From: Paraburkholderia hiiakae
GTDB lineage: Bacteria; Pseudomonadota; Gammaproteobacteria; Burkholderiales; Burkholderiaceae
NCBI RefSeq assembly: GCF_904848665.1
Contig: NZ_CAJHCQ010000001.1
Coordinates: 62,001 to 126,000, forward strand
Direction: 5' to 3'
Length of the DNA: 64,000 bases
This document shows, piece after piece, positions 17,751-26,845 of the stretch. The stretch's first letter is position 1. Every line of letters begins with the position of its first letter. A program made the translations under genes and the position numbers. A model generated the notes under the pieces. It did not search any database. It saw only the letters and a list, made by a program, of their open reading frames with translations, and was not told the origin of the DNA.

Positions 17751-18686
17751 ATGACCGACTCCCCTAACTGCGCCTCCCCCGACAGCGCCGCCGTCCGCGC
17801 CTGGCTGGCCAGCCTGCAGACGCAGATCGCCGACACGCTCGGCGCCTTCGACGGCACGCCATTCGCCACGGACAACTGGCAGCGCGGGCCCGGCGAGAAG
17901 CTGCGCGGCGGCGGATGCACGCGCATCATCGAAGGCGGCCAGTTCTTCGAGCGCGGGGGTATCGGCTTTTCCGACGTTTCCGGCGACGCCCTGCCGCCTT
18001 CGGCAACCGCGGCGCGCCCCGAACTCAACGGCCGCGGCTTCGAGGCGATGGGCGTTTCGCTCGTGCTGCATCCGCGCAATCCGTACTGCCCGACGGTGCA
18101 CATGAACGTGCGCATGCTGCTCGCCACCAAGGCGGGCGAGGCGCCGGTGTTCTGGTTCGGCGGCGGCATGGATCTCACGCCCTACTACGGCTTCGAGGAA
18201 GACGCGCAGCACTTTCACCGCGTGTGCCGCGACGCGCTCGCGCCGTATGGCGCGGACCTCTACCCGCGCTTCAAGCGCTGGTGCGACGACTACTTTTTCC
18301 TGAAGCACCGCAACGAAGCGCGCGGCGTGGGCGGCATTTTCTTCGACGACTACGCCGCAGGCGGCTTCGACGAGGCGTTCGGCATGCTCAAGAGCGTGGG
18401 CGACGGTTTCCTGAAGGCCTATGTGCCGATCATCGAAAAGCGCCGCGCCGCGCCCTACGGCGAAGCCGAGCGGGAATTCCAGGCGTACCGTCGCGGCCGT
18501 TACGTCGAATTCAATCTGGTCTGCGACCGCGGCACGCATTTCGGCCTGCAAAGCGGAGGCCGCACGGAGTCGATCCTGATGTCGATGCCACCGGGCGCGA
18601 CCTGGCGCTACGACTGGCAGCCGCAGCCGGGCACGCCGGAAGCGCGCCTCTACAGCGATTTCCTGCCCGTGCGCGACTGGGTCTGA
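17751..18686 (+). CDS. hemF: Oxygen-dependent coproporphyrinogen-III oxidase
   Basis: Aerobic haem-synthesis enzyme that decarboxylates coproporphyrinogen III to protoporphyrinogen IX; cytoplasmic, 311 residues. Family signatures are clear: [24 protein letters not shown] is split across about 47-70, and [35 protein letters not shown] and [13 protein letters not shown] follow. The ATG at 17751 (MTDSPNCAS) is chosen for family length. The first gene of a tight run, it ends 4 bases before nadD. Confidence 0.98.
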   Translation: MTDSPNCASPDSAAVRAWLASLQTQIADTLGAFDGTPFATDNWQRGPGEKLRGGGCTRIIEGGQFFERGGIGFSDVSGDALPPSATAARPELNGRGFEAMGVSLVLHPRNPYCPTVHMNVRMLLATKAGEAPVFWFGGGMDLTPYYGFEEDAQHFHRVCRDALAPYGADLYPRFKRWCDDYFFLKHRNEARGVGGIFFDDYAAGGFDEAFGMLKSVGDGFLKAYVPIIEKRRAAPYGEAEREFQAYRRGRYVEFNLVCDRGTHFGLQSGGRTESILMSMPPGATWRYDWQPQPGTPEARLYSDFLPVRDWV

Positions 18687-18690
18687 TGCC

Positions 18691-19419
18691 GTGACGCACG
18701 CTTTCACAGTCCCGCCCAACGCGCTCGAGAGGCGTGTCGGGCTGCTCGGCGGCACCTTCGATCCGATCCACGAGGGCCACCTCGCGCTCGCGCGCCATTT
18801 TGCGCGTGTGCTGGGCCTGAACGAACTGATCCTGCTGCCGGCGGGCCAACCGTGGCAAAAGCCGGGCGTGACCGCGGCGCAGCATCGGCTCGCCATGACG
18901 CGCGCCGCCGCTGCCTCGCTCGCGCAACTGGGCGTGACGGTGACGGTGGACGCCGACGAAATCGAGCACAACGGACCGACCTACACGGTCGACACCCTGC
19001 GCCGCTGGCGCGCAAAAAGCGAGAGCAACCGCACCGCCGCGCTCACGCTGCTAATGGGCGCCGATCAATTGCTGCACCTCGATTCGTGGCACGAATGGCG
19101 TGAGCTTTTCGCGCTCGCGCATCTGGGCGTGGCGAGCCGCCCGGGCTTCGGCTTTGACGTCGACCTCACGGCGTTGCCGCCCGAGGTCGCGCGCGAAGTC
19201 GCTACGCGGCGCGCGAGCGCCGCCGTGCTTGCGGCAACGCCACATGGCCACTTGCTGGTCGACGAAACGCTCTCACTCGACGTTTCGGCGACCGAAATCC
19301 GGCGCGACCTGCCAGCCTGCGTGGCGAGCGGGCAGCGTCGCGGCACCGCCGCCGACAAGCTTCCCGCGGCCGTGTGGGACTATATCCTTCAACATCATCT
19401 CTATCTGCATCACGGGTAA
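18691..19419 (+). CDS. nadD: Nicotinate-nucleotide adenylyltransferase
   Basis: Makes deamido-NAD from nicotinate mononucleotide and ATP. The protein has 242 residues with a GTG start 4 bases after hemF. The nucleotidyltransferase motif [12 protein letters not shown] (20-31) provides the HxGH histidines, and the C-terminal SATEIRRDL replaces the usual ISST.IR. The nadD-rsfS pair is widely conserved, and rsfS begins 2 bases after the nadD stop. Confidence 0.95.
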   Translation: MTHAFTVPPNALERRVGLLGGTFDPIHEGHLALARHFARVLGLNELILLPAGQPWQKPGVTAAQHRLAMTRAAAASLAQLGVTVTVDADEIEHNGPTYTVDTLRRWRAKSESNRTAALTLLMGADQLLHLDSWHEWRELFALAHLGVASRPGFGFDVDLTALPPEVAREVATRRASAAVLAATPHGHLLVDETLSLDVSATEIRRDLPACVASGQRRGTAADKLPAAVWDYILQHHLYLHHG

Positions 19420-19421
19420 CT

Positions 19422-19889
19422 ATGGACATCCGCAAACTTCAACGCGCCATCGTCGACGGTCTCGAAGACGTCAAGGCACAAGACATTCGCGTCTTCAACA
19501 CGAGCCATCTCACCGAGCTGTTCGACCGCGTGGTCGTCGCCAGCGGCACATCGAACCGCCAGACCAAGGCGCTCGCCAACAGCGTGCGCGAGAAGGTCAA
19601 GGAAGCCGGTGGCGACATTGTGAGCACCGAAGGCGAGGACATCGGCGAATGGGTACTCGTGGATTGCGGCGACGCGGTCGTCCACATCCTCCAGCCCGCG
19701 CTGCGCCAGTACTACAACCTCGAGGAAATCTGGGGTGACAAGCCGGTGCGCGTGAAGCTCTCGACCAACACGGGCTTCATGGGCGCACGCGCGAGCGAGC
19801 CGATGGACGGCGAGGACGAAGACGAGGAAGCCGCGCCCGCCGTGAAAAAGCCCGCGCGCAAGACCGCTGCGCGTAAAGCCGCGAAGTAA
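19422..19889 (+). CDS. rsfS: Ribosomal silencing factor RsfS
   Basis: Binds ribosomal protein uL14 and blocks subunit joining under nutrient limitation. The core (about 1-115) starts [20 protein letters not shown] and contains [17 protein letters not shown] and [16 protein letters not shown]. The protein has 155 residues against about 105-120 for many homologues. The extra C-terminal tail of about 35 residues is acidic, then Lys/Ala-rich ([14 protein letters not shown]), and probably disordered and nucleic-acid-binding. Confidence 0.95.
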   Translation: MDIRKLQRAIVDGLEDVKAQDIRVFNTSHLTELFDRVVVASGTSNRQTKALANSVREKVKEAGGDIVSTEGEDIGEWVLVDCGDAVVHILQPALRQYYNLEEIWGDKPVRVKLSTNTGFMGARASEPMDGEDEDEEAAPAVKKPARKTAARKAAK

Positions 19890-19930
19890 GCGCAGCGCTT
19901 GCGAACGACAATCGACAATCGTCACGCACG

Positions 19931-20401
19931 ATGAAACTGCATATCGTCGCCGTCGGCCACAAGATGCCGGACTGGATCGCCGAGGGCTTCGAGGAATATA
20001 CGAAGCGCATGCCGCCTGAGCTGCGCATCGAGCTGCGCGAGGTGAAGCCCGAGCAGCGTTCGTCGGGCCGCTCGGCCGAGAGCGTCATGGCGGCCGAGCG
20101 CACGCGCATCGAAGCCGCGCTGCCCAAAAATGCGCGCATCGTCGCGCTCGACGAACGCGGCAAGGACTGGACCACGATGCAGCTCGCCAAGGCGCTGCCG
20201 CTCTGGCAGCAGGACGGCCGCGACGTAGCGTTCCTGATTGGCGGCGCGGATGGCCTCGACCCCGAGCTCAAGTCGCGCGCCGACACGCTCCTGCGCCTCT
20301 CGTCCCTCACGCTGCCGCATGCGATGGTGCGCGTGCTGCTCGCCGAGCAACTTTACCGCGCGTGGACCATCACGCAGAATCACCCCTATCATCGCGTGTG
20401 A
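19931..20401 (+). CDS. rlmH: 23S rRNA pseudouridine-1915 N3-methyltransferase
   Basis: SPOUT-class methyltransferase that modifies pseudouridine 1915 in helix 69 on assembled ribosomes using SAM; 156 residues, dimeric in the family. The knot region [11 protein letters not shown] and [22 protein letters not shown] and the terminal NHPYHRV are as expected. It starts [15 protein letters not shown] and lies 41 bases after rsfS. Confidence 0.97.
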   Translation: MKLHIVAVGHKMPDWIAEGFEEYTKRMPPELRIELREVKPEQRSSGRSAESVMAAERTRIEAALPKNARIVALDERGKDWTTMQLAKALPLWQQDGRDVAFLIGGADGLDPELKSRADTLLRLSSLTLPHAMVRVLLAEQLYRAWTITQNHPYHRV

Positions 20402-20536
20402 TGCAGGTATGAAGCGCGCCTGCGCCGCTTTTCGTCGTGCGCCTGCGCCCCGCTTGCAGCCCTTTTGCGGCCCGCTTGAGCCCCGGAAAGCTGGCGCGCA
20501 CGTCAACCCGAAGTCCGTAACGACAAAGACGCTCCG

Positions 20537-21160
20537 ATGCCCACCAACGCGCCCTATCCGTTCGTCTATCTCGCCTCGCAAAGCCCGCGCCGCCAGGAGC
20601 TGCTGCAGCAGCTCGGCGTGCGCTTCGAGCTGCTGCTGCCGCGTCCCGACGAAGACGCCGAAGCGCTCGAAACCGCGCTTCCCGGCGAACAAGCCGCCGT
20701 CTATGTCGAGCGCGTGTGCGCCGCAAAGGCCGACGCCGCCCGCGCGCGCCTCGTCGCGGGCGCGCACAAGCATGCGCCGATTCTCACCGCCGACACCACG
20801 GTCTCCATCGACGGCCATATTCTCGGCAAGCCGCACGACGCGGCCGACGCCTACGCGATGCTCGAACGCCTCGCCGGCCGCGAGCACGAAGTGCTCACGG
20901 CCGTGGCCGTGGTGAACGCCGAAGGCGTGTGCCTGCCGGTCGCGCTCTCGCGTTCGCATGTGCGTTTCGCGCCTGCGATGCCCGCCGCGATCGCGCGTTA
21001 CGTGGCGAGCGGCGAGCCGTTCGGCAAGGCCGGCGCTTACGGCATTCAGGGCCGCGCGGCGGAATTCGTCGAGCGAATCGACGGGTCCTATTCGGGTATC
21101 ATGGGTTTGCCACTATTCGAAACGGCCGCCCTCCTGCGCGCCGCGGGCATCGACTTCTAG
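20537..21160 (+). CDS. maf: Maf-like nucleoside triphosphate pyrophosphatase
   Basis: House-cleaning nucleotide hydrolase (Maf/YhdE type, probably dTTP/UTP-specific) of 207 residues. The substrate loop [16 protein letters not shown], the catalytic [12 protein letters not shown] and the later [25 protein letters not shown] are intact. The adjacency to rng, 8 bases downstream, is conserved in many proteobacteria. Confidence 0.95.
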   Translation: MPTNAPYPFVYLASQSPRRQELLQQLGVRFELLLPRPDEDAEALETALPGEQAAVYVERVCAAKADAARARLVAGAHKHAPILTADTTVSIDGHILGKPHDAADAYAMLERLAGREHEVLTAVAVVNAEGVCLPVALSRSHVRFAPAMPAAIARYVASGEPFGKAGAYGIQGRAAEFVERIDGSYSGIMGLPLFETAALLRAAGIDF

Positions 21161-21168
21161 AACAAATC

Positions 21169-22638
21169 ATGAACGAAGAAATCCTGATCAACGTCACGCC
21201 CCAGGAGACGCGCGTCGCATTGGTCCAGCAAGGCGCAGTACAGGAGCTTCACGTCGAGCGCACGCTGTCGCGCGGGCGCGTCGGCAACGTCTATCTTGGC
21301 AAGGTCGTGCGCGTGCTGCCGGGCATGCAGTCCGCGTTCATCGACATCGGTCTCGAGCGCGCCGCGTTCCTTCATGTGGCCGACATCTGGCACCCGCGCA
21401 TTGCCGGCGAAGCGCATACGAGCGTGCATCATCAGCCGATCGAAAAGACCGTGTTCGAAGGGCAAACGCTCATGGTGCAGGTCGTGAAGGATCCGATCGG
21501 CACGAAGGGCGCGCGGCTTTCCACGCAGGTGAGCATTGCGGGACGCACACTGGTCTATTTGCCGCAGGAGCCGCACATCGGCATCTCGCAGAAGATCGAG
21601 AGCGAGGCCGAGCGCGAAGCGGTGCGCGCGCGCCTCACAGCCGTGCTGCCCGCCGATGAAAAAGGCGGCTATATCGTACGCACGATCGCCGAAGACGCTA
21701 CGAGCGAAGAACTCGCAGCGGACGTCGCGTATCTGCGCAAAACGTGGGCGACGATACTCGCCCAGGCGCAGCGCGTGCCCGCCACGAGCCTGCTCTATCA
21801 AGACCTGAATCTCTCGCAGCGCGTGCTGCGCGACTTCGTGAACGACGAGACCTCGCGCATTCAGGTCGATTCGCGCGAAACGTTCCAGAAGCTCACCGAG
21901 TTCGCCAGCGAATTCACGCCCAACGTGCTGCCGAAGCTGCATCACTACTCGGGCGAGCGGCCGCTCTTCGACCTCTACAACATCGAGGCCGAAATCCAGC
22001 GCGCGCTCTCGCGTCGCGTGGACCTCAAGTCGGGCGGTTACCTCGTGATCGACCAGACCGAGGCGATGACGACCATCGACGTCAATACGGGCGGCTATGT
22101 GGGCGCGCGCAACTTCGACGACACGATCTTCAAAACGAATCTCGAAGCGGCGCATACGATCGCGCGGCAATTGCGTCTGCGCAATCTGGGCGGCGTCATC
22201 ATCATCGACTTCATCGACATGGAGAACGTCGAGCATCGCGACCAGGTGCTCGGCGAACTGAAGAAGGCACTCTCGCGCGACCGCACGCGCGTGACCGTGA
22301 ACGGCTTCTCGCAACTGGGGCTCGTGGAGATGACGCGCAAGCGCACGCGCGAATCGCTTGCGCATGTGCTGTGCGAGCCGTGCCCGATATGTCTCGGCAA
22401 GGGGCAAGTGAAGACCGCGCGCACCGTCTGCTATGACGTGCTGCGCGAGATTCTGCGCGAGTCGCGGCAGTTCAATCCGCGCGAGTTTCGCGTGGTCGCT
22501 TCACAGCAGGTCATCGACCTCTTTCTCGAGGAAGAGTCGCAGCATCTCGCGATGCTGATCGACTTCATCGGCAAGCCGGTTTCGTTGCAGGTGGAGTCGA
22601 ATTTGAGTCAGGAACAATACGACATCGTGCTGATGTAG
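21169..22638 (+). CDS. rng: Ribonuclease G
   Basis: Endoribonuclease that matures the 5' end of 16S rRNA and takes part in mRNA decay; 489 residues, the usual length for RNase G without the RNase E scaffold. An S1 domain (about 37-125) is followed by the catalytic core with metal-binding Asp304 in TIDVNTGGYVG and Asp347 in IIIDFIDM. The zinc-link CEPCPICLGKG lies near 402. It starts MNEEILINVTPQETRVAL. The upstream gene is maf; mnmH follows 36 bases downstream. Confidence 0.97.
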   Translation: MNEEILINVTPQETRVALVQQGAVQELHVERTLSRGRVGNVYLGKVVRVLPGMQSAFIDIGLERAAFLHVADIWHPRIAGEAHTSVHHQPIEKTVFEGQTLMVQVVKDPIGTKGARLSTQVSIAGRTLVYLPQEPHIGISQKIESEAEREAVRARLTAVLPADEKGGYIVRTIAEDATSEELAADVAYLRKTWATILAQAQRVPATSLLYQDLNLSQRVLRDFVNDETSRIQVDSRETFQKLTEFASEFTPNVLPKLHHYSGERPLFDLYNIEAEIQRALSRRVDLKSGGYLVIDQTEAMTTIDVNTGGYVGARNFDDTIFKTNLEAAHTIARQLRLRNLGGVIIIDFIDMENVEHRDQVLGELKKALSRDRTRVTVNGFSQLGLVEMTRKRTRESLAHVLCEPCPICLGKGQVKTARTVCYDVLREILRESRQFNPREFRVVASQQVIDLFLEEESQHLAMLIDFIGKPVSLQVESNLSQEQYDIVLM

Positions 22639-22674
22639 CGCGACGCCGTTGCAGGCATCATCGGAGCTTCGCAG

Positions 22675-23775
22675 TTGAATCACCAGCGCGTCAGCATTGA
22701 ACAGATCGGTGAATTCGACGAGATTGTCGACGTACGAACGCCGCTCGAATTTGCCGAAGACCACGTTCCCGGCGCGATCAACGCGCCTGTGCTCAGCAAC
22801 GAAGAGCGCGTGATCGTCGGGACGATGTACAAGGATTCGCCTTTCGAAGCCACGCGCGTGGGCGCAGCCATGGTGGCGCGCAACATCGCCATGCATCTCG
22901 ATACGCTGTTCGCCGACCGTCCACGCAACTGGCGTCCGCTCATCTACTGCTGGCGCGGCGGCAAGCGTTCCGGGTCGATGACAGCGTGGTTCAACATGAT
23001 CGGCTGGCGCGCGCGTCAGCTCGATGGCGGATACAAGGCGTACCGGCACACGATCATGGAGGCGCTCGGCACGTTGCCCGGAGCGTTTCGCTATATCGTG
23101 CTGGCCGGGCCGACCGGTAGCGGCAAGACCCGCCTCTTGAAGGCGCTGGGACAGGCCAACGCGCAGATGCTCGATCTCGAAGCGCTCGCCGCGCATCGCG
23201 GCTCGCTGCTGGGCGCGCTGCCCACGCAAGCGCAGCCCTCGCAGAAGTCGTTCGATACGGCGCTCGTGCAGACGCTGCGCGCCTTCGACGCCGCGCGCCC
23301 CGTGTTTGTCGAGGCGGAGAGCCGGCGCATCGGCGTTATCACGCTGCCGCCCGCGCTCGTAGAACGTCTGCACGCGGCACCTTGTGTCGTACTCGATGTG
23401 GCGCGCGAGGAACGGATCGACTTGCTACTCGAGGAGTACGGTCACCTGTTCGATGAGCGCGTGTATTTTCGGGAGCAACTGAACAAGCTCACGCCGCTGC
23501 ACGGGCGCGAGCGCATCGAATCGTGGTGCAAGCTGCTCGACGAAGATCGCAGGGCGGAGCTTTACGAGACGCTGATCGCGCAGCACTACGATCCCGCCTA
23601 CACGCGCAGCACGCGGCGCAACTTCGCGAAGCTCGAGAAATCGATGCACTTCGCGTTCCAGCCGATGAAAGGCGACACGCTCGTGCAAGCCCGCACGCTG
23701 CTCACACAGCTGGAGGAAACGTCGTACGCCGCAGAACCCGCGCGCAGCGAAGCTGAAGCGCCTCGCGCCGTCTGA
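22675..23775 (+). CDS. mnmH: tRNA 2-selenouridine synthase
   Basis: Replaces sulfur by selenium in 2-thiouridine at the wobble position of Lys, Glu and Gln tRNAs through a geranylated intermediate. It has 366 residues with a rhodanese domain (1-125) holding Cys92 in IYCWRGGKRSGSM, then a P-loop domain with AGPTGSGKT (144-152). The start appears to be TTG (22675), as no ATG lies near the conserved N-terminus. The selenophosphate synthetase needed for its donor is not in this window. Confidence 0.93.
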   Translation: MNHQRVSIEQIGEFDEIVDVRTPLEFAEDHVPGAINAPVLSNEERVIVGTMYKDSPFEATRVGAAMVARNIAMHLDTLFADRPRNWRPLIYCWRGGKRSGSMTAWFNMIGWRARQLDGGYKAYRHTIMEALGTLPGAFRYIVLAGPTGSGKTRLLKALGQANAQMLDLEALAAHRGSLLGALPTQAQPSQKSFDTALVQTLRAFDAARPVFVEAESRRIGVITLPPALVERLHAAPCVVLDVAREERIDLLLEEYGHLFDERVYFREQLNKLTPLHGRERIESWCKLLDEDRRAELYETLIAQHYDPAYTRSTRRNFAKLEKSMHFAFQPMKGDTLVQARTLLTQLEETSYAAEPARSEAEAPRAV

Positions 23776-23827
23776 CGTCTCCCCTTCCCTTCGCTCACTT
23801 CACAAACAACACACGCGACGCGATGGC

Positions 23828-24145
23828 TTAGCGCGAGTACATCGCGTTCCAGTCTTCAGGCGAAACCGTGGCGCGGCCGCCCGATTGCGAGGCGTTCGCC
23901 ACGCCGCCGTAGCTGCTGTTTGCACCATTCAAAGCGGCGACCTTCGCCTGGGCGGCCTGGATCGCATCGGGATAATGGGCGTTGTCGCCATCGCCGACGC
24001 GGTAGCCCACCTGTTGAAGCTGCACGAGTTCGGCGCGCACCTGGGCGCGGGTGATGGTCGAGTGCGACTGCGCGAACGAAGCGGTGGGAACAGCGGCAGC
24101 GACGAGAGCGGCGGCAACGGCAACAGCTTGAATCAGGGACTTCAT
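23828..24145 (-). CDS. DUF4148 exported protein
   Basis: A 105-residue periplasmic protein with a classic signal peptide (MKSLIQAVAVAAALVAAAVP then TASFAQS, cleavage after SFA or FAQ). The DUF4148 core follows: ITRAQVRAELVQLQQVGYRVG and HYPDAIQAAQAKVAA. The family is abundant in Burkholderiaceae and of unknown function. GGAGG lies about 9 bases before the ATG. The upstream region holds an inverted repeat at 24229-24249. Confidence 0.92.
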   Translation of the reverse strand: MKSLIQAVAVAAALVAAAVPTASFAQSHSTITRAQVRAELVQLQQVGYRVGDGDNAHYPDAIQAAQAKVAALNGANSSYGGVANASQSGGRATVSPEDWNAMYSR

Positions 24146-24228
24146 GGTAACGACCTCCAGTTGGATCAGGCGGTCGACGTGCGACGGTATGTGCATGCGA
24201 CCGATGTACGCATCGTATGCTCGTCCCC

Positions 24229-24249
24229 TTCCAGGGTTAACCCCTGGAA
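24229..24249. repeat. Inverted repeat upstream of the DUF4148 gene
   Basis: Perfect 8-bp arms TTCCAGGG / CCCTGGAA around TTAAC, 84-104 bases upstream of the DUF4148 start and about 100 bases after the GT2 stop on the same strand. It could be an operator or a terminator stem. There is no U-run on either side. Confidence 0.5.
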
Positions 24250-24352
24250 TCCTAAGGCACTGTTCCAATTCGAGGCAAAGTCAGTGCGATTCGTCCCCGT
24301 GGGGTGCCGCCGACGCCTCCCGCCAGCCTGCTCCCTTGGGACAACGCGATCG

Positions 24353-25288
24353 TTAGCGCGATGACTGGCGCGGCGTGGCGCTTTGCGTCAACGAAGCGGT
24401 GTGCTGAAGCTGCGCGGGCAAATCGGGCTCCCACGCTTCGAGATCTTGAGTCGGGTAAAGGCCGAACGCGTAGATCACCCGTTTGAGACGGCTCACGAAG
24501 TTGGGCCGCGGCACGTTGGGAAGCGTGCCAGGCGCGGCGTCGGCCGTGCGGGCCATGTAGTTGTATTTGAAATCGCGCTGCGTCACACCCCACTTCATGA
24601 GGAATTCGCGGCCGCCGCGATTGCGGCGAATGCGTCCCGTCGTGCGGCAACCGAAATGGTAGATACGACTCTTGCCAACCGAGCGGAACGTGCGGCAGCC
24701 GACCAGCCAGAGCTTCATCAGAAAGTCGTCGTCGCTGCTCATGCCCGGCCCGAACTCGATGCTATAGCCACCCACGCGCAGCCAAAGTTCGCGGCTCACG
24801 AGCGTCGGCTGCAGCGCAATGCCGTTGCGGTCGGCTGTGTTCATCTTCGCGGCGAATTCGAGCAGCCCGGCCTCGTTGAAGTCGGCAGGACCGGTGCCGA
24901 AGTGGGCGACCGTCACGAGGCTGTTGCCGGTGTCGGTAGGCTCGATGATCTGCGAGGCGAGATAGGCGGGTGCTTCGCCGATTTCGCGCAATGCATCGAC
25001 GAAGGCCGAATCCCAACCGGGCGTGCAGAACATGTCGTCGTTCATGAACAGCACCCACTCGTGCGAAGCGAGGCGGGCCACATCGTTCACGGCGAGGCAT
25101 ACGCCCACGTTCCCCTTGCTCCACGTATGGCGAATGCCCTGTTCGCGGACCCAGTCGAGCGTGCCGTCGCTGCCGTCGTTGACGTGCACGAGAATCTCGT
25201 GCTCGAACGCAGAATGGCGCCGGATGCTGTCGACGCACAGCTTGAGGTACGGCAGGTTATTCCAGGTCGGGATCAGAATACTGAACAT
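24353..25288 (-). CDS. Family 2 glycosyltransferase
   Basis: Cytoplasmic or membrane-associated GT-A enzyme of 311 residues. The nucleotide-sugar fold starts FSILIPTWNNLPYLKLCVDS, the metal-binding DDD/DxD-type motif is at FMNDDMFCTPGW, and an SSDDDFLMKLW acidic motif sits where the catalytic base is expected. The acceptor cannot be told. It sits beside lipopolysaccharide genes, so surface polysaccharide is likely. It is divergent from the GT9 gene. The C-terminal 30 residues are Gln/Ser-rich and probably disordered. Confidence 0.85.
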   Translation of the reverse strand: MFSILIPTWNNLPYLKLCVDSIRRHSAFEHEILVHVNDGSDGTLDWVREQGIRHTWSKGNVGVCLAVNDVARLASHEWVLFMNDDMFCTPGWDSAFVDALREIGEAPAYLASQIIEPTDTGNSLVTVAHFGTGPADFNEAGLLEFAAKMNTADRNGIALQPTLVSRELWLRVGGYSIEFGPGMSSDDDFLMKLWLVGCRTFRSVGKSRIYHFGCRTTGRIRRNRGGREFLMKWGVTQRDFKYNYMARTADAAPGTLPNVPRPNFVSRLKRVIYAFGLYPTQDLEAWEPDLPAQLQHTASLTQSATPRQSSR

Positions 25289-25585
25289 GAAGATTTACCC
25301 GAGAAAGGGTCAGATTTGACATCCGCGTCCTGTGATCGCCGCACGAACGGCGAGCATGGACGCGTAGAAAATGGGTTCTCTTATAACGTCCTCACTACGT
25401 ACCTTTTTAGGTGCGAAGCATGACGAGAAACGCGATATTGTACGCATACATTCTTCTCACCCGGACTTGCCGCAGAAGTTCGTACCTCGCGATGGTCGCC
25501 CAAGTCGCCGTCCCTAATTATTCGCGCGGCACGCGAGCAAGCGCCGTGCGATAATGAGCGGTTATCTTGATTAGTAACTTGGCTC
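25289..25585. other. AT-richer promoter region between divergent glycosyltransferases
   Basis: About 297 bases with clearly lower G+C than the surroundings. GATAAT at 25550-25555 could serve as a -10 for the plus-strand gene. No gene or RNA was recognised. Confidence 0.4.
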
Positions 25586-26746
25586 GTGTTTCAGCAGACC
25601 AACTTAAACACTTCGTGGGGTTCGCCGGCAAGCTGGCTCGATCGCGCCGTTTCCCGGTCCTGCATGATCCCCTACCAGGGCGTGCCTTACGAGCCGGATG
25701 CGTTTCTTCGTAGCACCAGTCGCCTCAAGATCGCGAAGAAATACCTGCACAAGCAGTTTCTTCTGAGGGCGCATGGCCAGACGCGCCTCGAACAGACGCA
25801 TCTGGACGCTTCGCAGCGAATCCTGTGGGTCTATGCCAAACGCAATTTCGGCGACGCGACGATGGACATGGCCGGCCGCGCGCTGCTCAAGGGCCTCGGC
25901 GTGCGCATCGATCTGCTCGCGCTGCCGTCGCTTGCGCCGCTATTCAGCGAAGACGACGTGTTCGGCAAGGTCTACGGTGACCCGAGTGAGGTCGATGCGA
26001 GCCGCTACGACGCGATTCTGCTCTCCGAGTACAACCTGCCCTCGATTCGCATCAAGACCCAGCACTTCGCGAAACTGCCCTACGCGGGCCTCTTCCGTTA
26101 CTTCAACGGCCCCGACCGCAACCAGACCTGCTTCAGTTTCGCGAGCGTGAACGACGTGTTCTCGCTCGGCCACGACGCCGGCACGCTCGCCGCGCTCAGC
26201 AAGCCTTATCTCGCCAGCAAGCCCGCAACGCGCGAATCGGTGCGCGCTCTCTTGCCCGCACGCCCGTTCATCGCGCTCGCGGCGGGTGGCGTGGACCCCG
26301 ATCGTACCTACAACCGCTGGTCCGAAGTCATCGAATTGTTGAGCAAGTACGACAGCGCGAGCGCCGCGAAGGAAATCGTCGTGCTCGGCTCGGACAACGG
26401 CACGGAAATCGCGCAGCAGTTGTGCGCGAGCGCGCCAGCCGACGTGCGCGTCCGATCGCTGACCGGCAAGCTCGCGTTCCTTCAGGCACGCGAGATCGTT
26501 GCGCACGCCGAGCTGTTCGTAGGCGCGGACGGCGGCCTGATGCACGTCGCCCACACCACGCAAACGCCCAGCGTTTCGCTGTTCAGGCATCAAGAGCCGC
26601 CTTACCTGCGCTTGACCGAAGCCTGCCGATCCATCGGCTTGCAGGGCAGCGGCAACGTGGACACCATCCCGCCCGCGCAGGTCGTTGGTGCGGTGTTGCG
26701 CCAACTCGCCGCTCAGGTCCCCGCGACGGCGTCCGCCGCCGCCTGA
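25586..26746 (+). CDS. Family 9 glycosyltransferase (heptosyltransferase-like)
   Basis: A 386-residue protein of the ADP-heptose:LPS heptosyltransferase superfamily. The C-terminal half is diagnostic: FIALAAGGVDPDRTYNRW, EIVVLGSDNGTEIA, then AHAELFVGADGGLMHVAH with the conserved sugar-nucleotide site. The first domain shows RILWVYAKRNFGDATMDMAGRALL. About 75 residues precede that domain, more than in WaaC or WaaF. The GTG at 25586 is the longest start; an ATG at 25664 (MIPYQGVPYEP) is a reasonable alternative. It probably acts on the LPS core or another surface glycan; which linkage is unknown. Confidence 0.8.
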   Translation: MFQQTNLNTSWGSPASWLDRAVSRSCMIPYQGVPYEPDAFLRSTSRLKIAKKYLHKQFLLRAHGQTRLEQTHLDASQRILWVYAKRNFGDATMDMAGRALLKGLGVRIDLLALPSLAPLFSEDDVFGKVYGDPSEVDASRYDAILLSEYNLPSIRIKTQHFAKLPYAGLFRYFNGPDRNQTCFSFASVNDVFSLGHDAGTLAALSKPYLASKPATRESVRALLPARPFIALAAGGVDPDRTYNRWSEVIELLSKYDSASAAKEIVVLGSDNGTEIAQQLCASAPADVRVRSLTGKLAFLQAREIVAHAELFVGADGGLMHVAHTTQTPSVSLFRHQEPPYLRLTEACRSIGLQGSGNVDTIPPAQVVGAVLRQLAAQVPATASAAA

Positions 26747-26775
26747 TAAGCCCGAACGGGGCTGCTTAGGCCCAC

Positions 26776-26793
26776 GCCGCGCACAAGCGCGGC
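26776..26793. terminator. Hairpin between convergent GT9 and msbA genes
   Basis: Perfect arms GCCGCGC / GCGCGGC with an ACAA tetraloop, located between two convergent genes and usable on both strands. No U-run, so it is a weak call. Confidence 0.4.
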
Positions 26794-26845
26794 TTCATGA
26801 CCGCGGCGCGCCCAGACTCGCGCGCCGCATCATCGCCGTGGCGCG

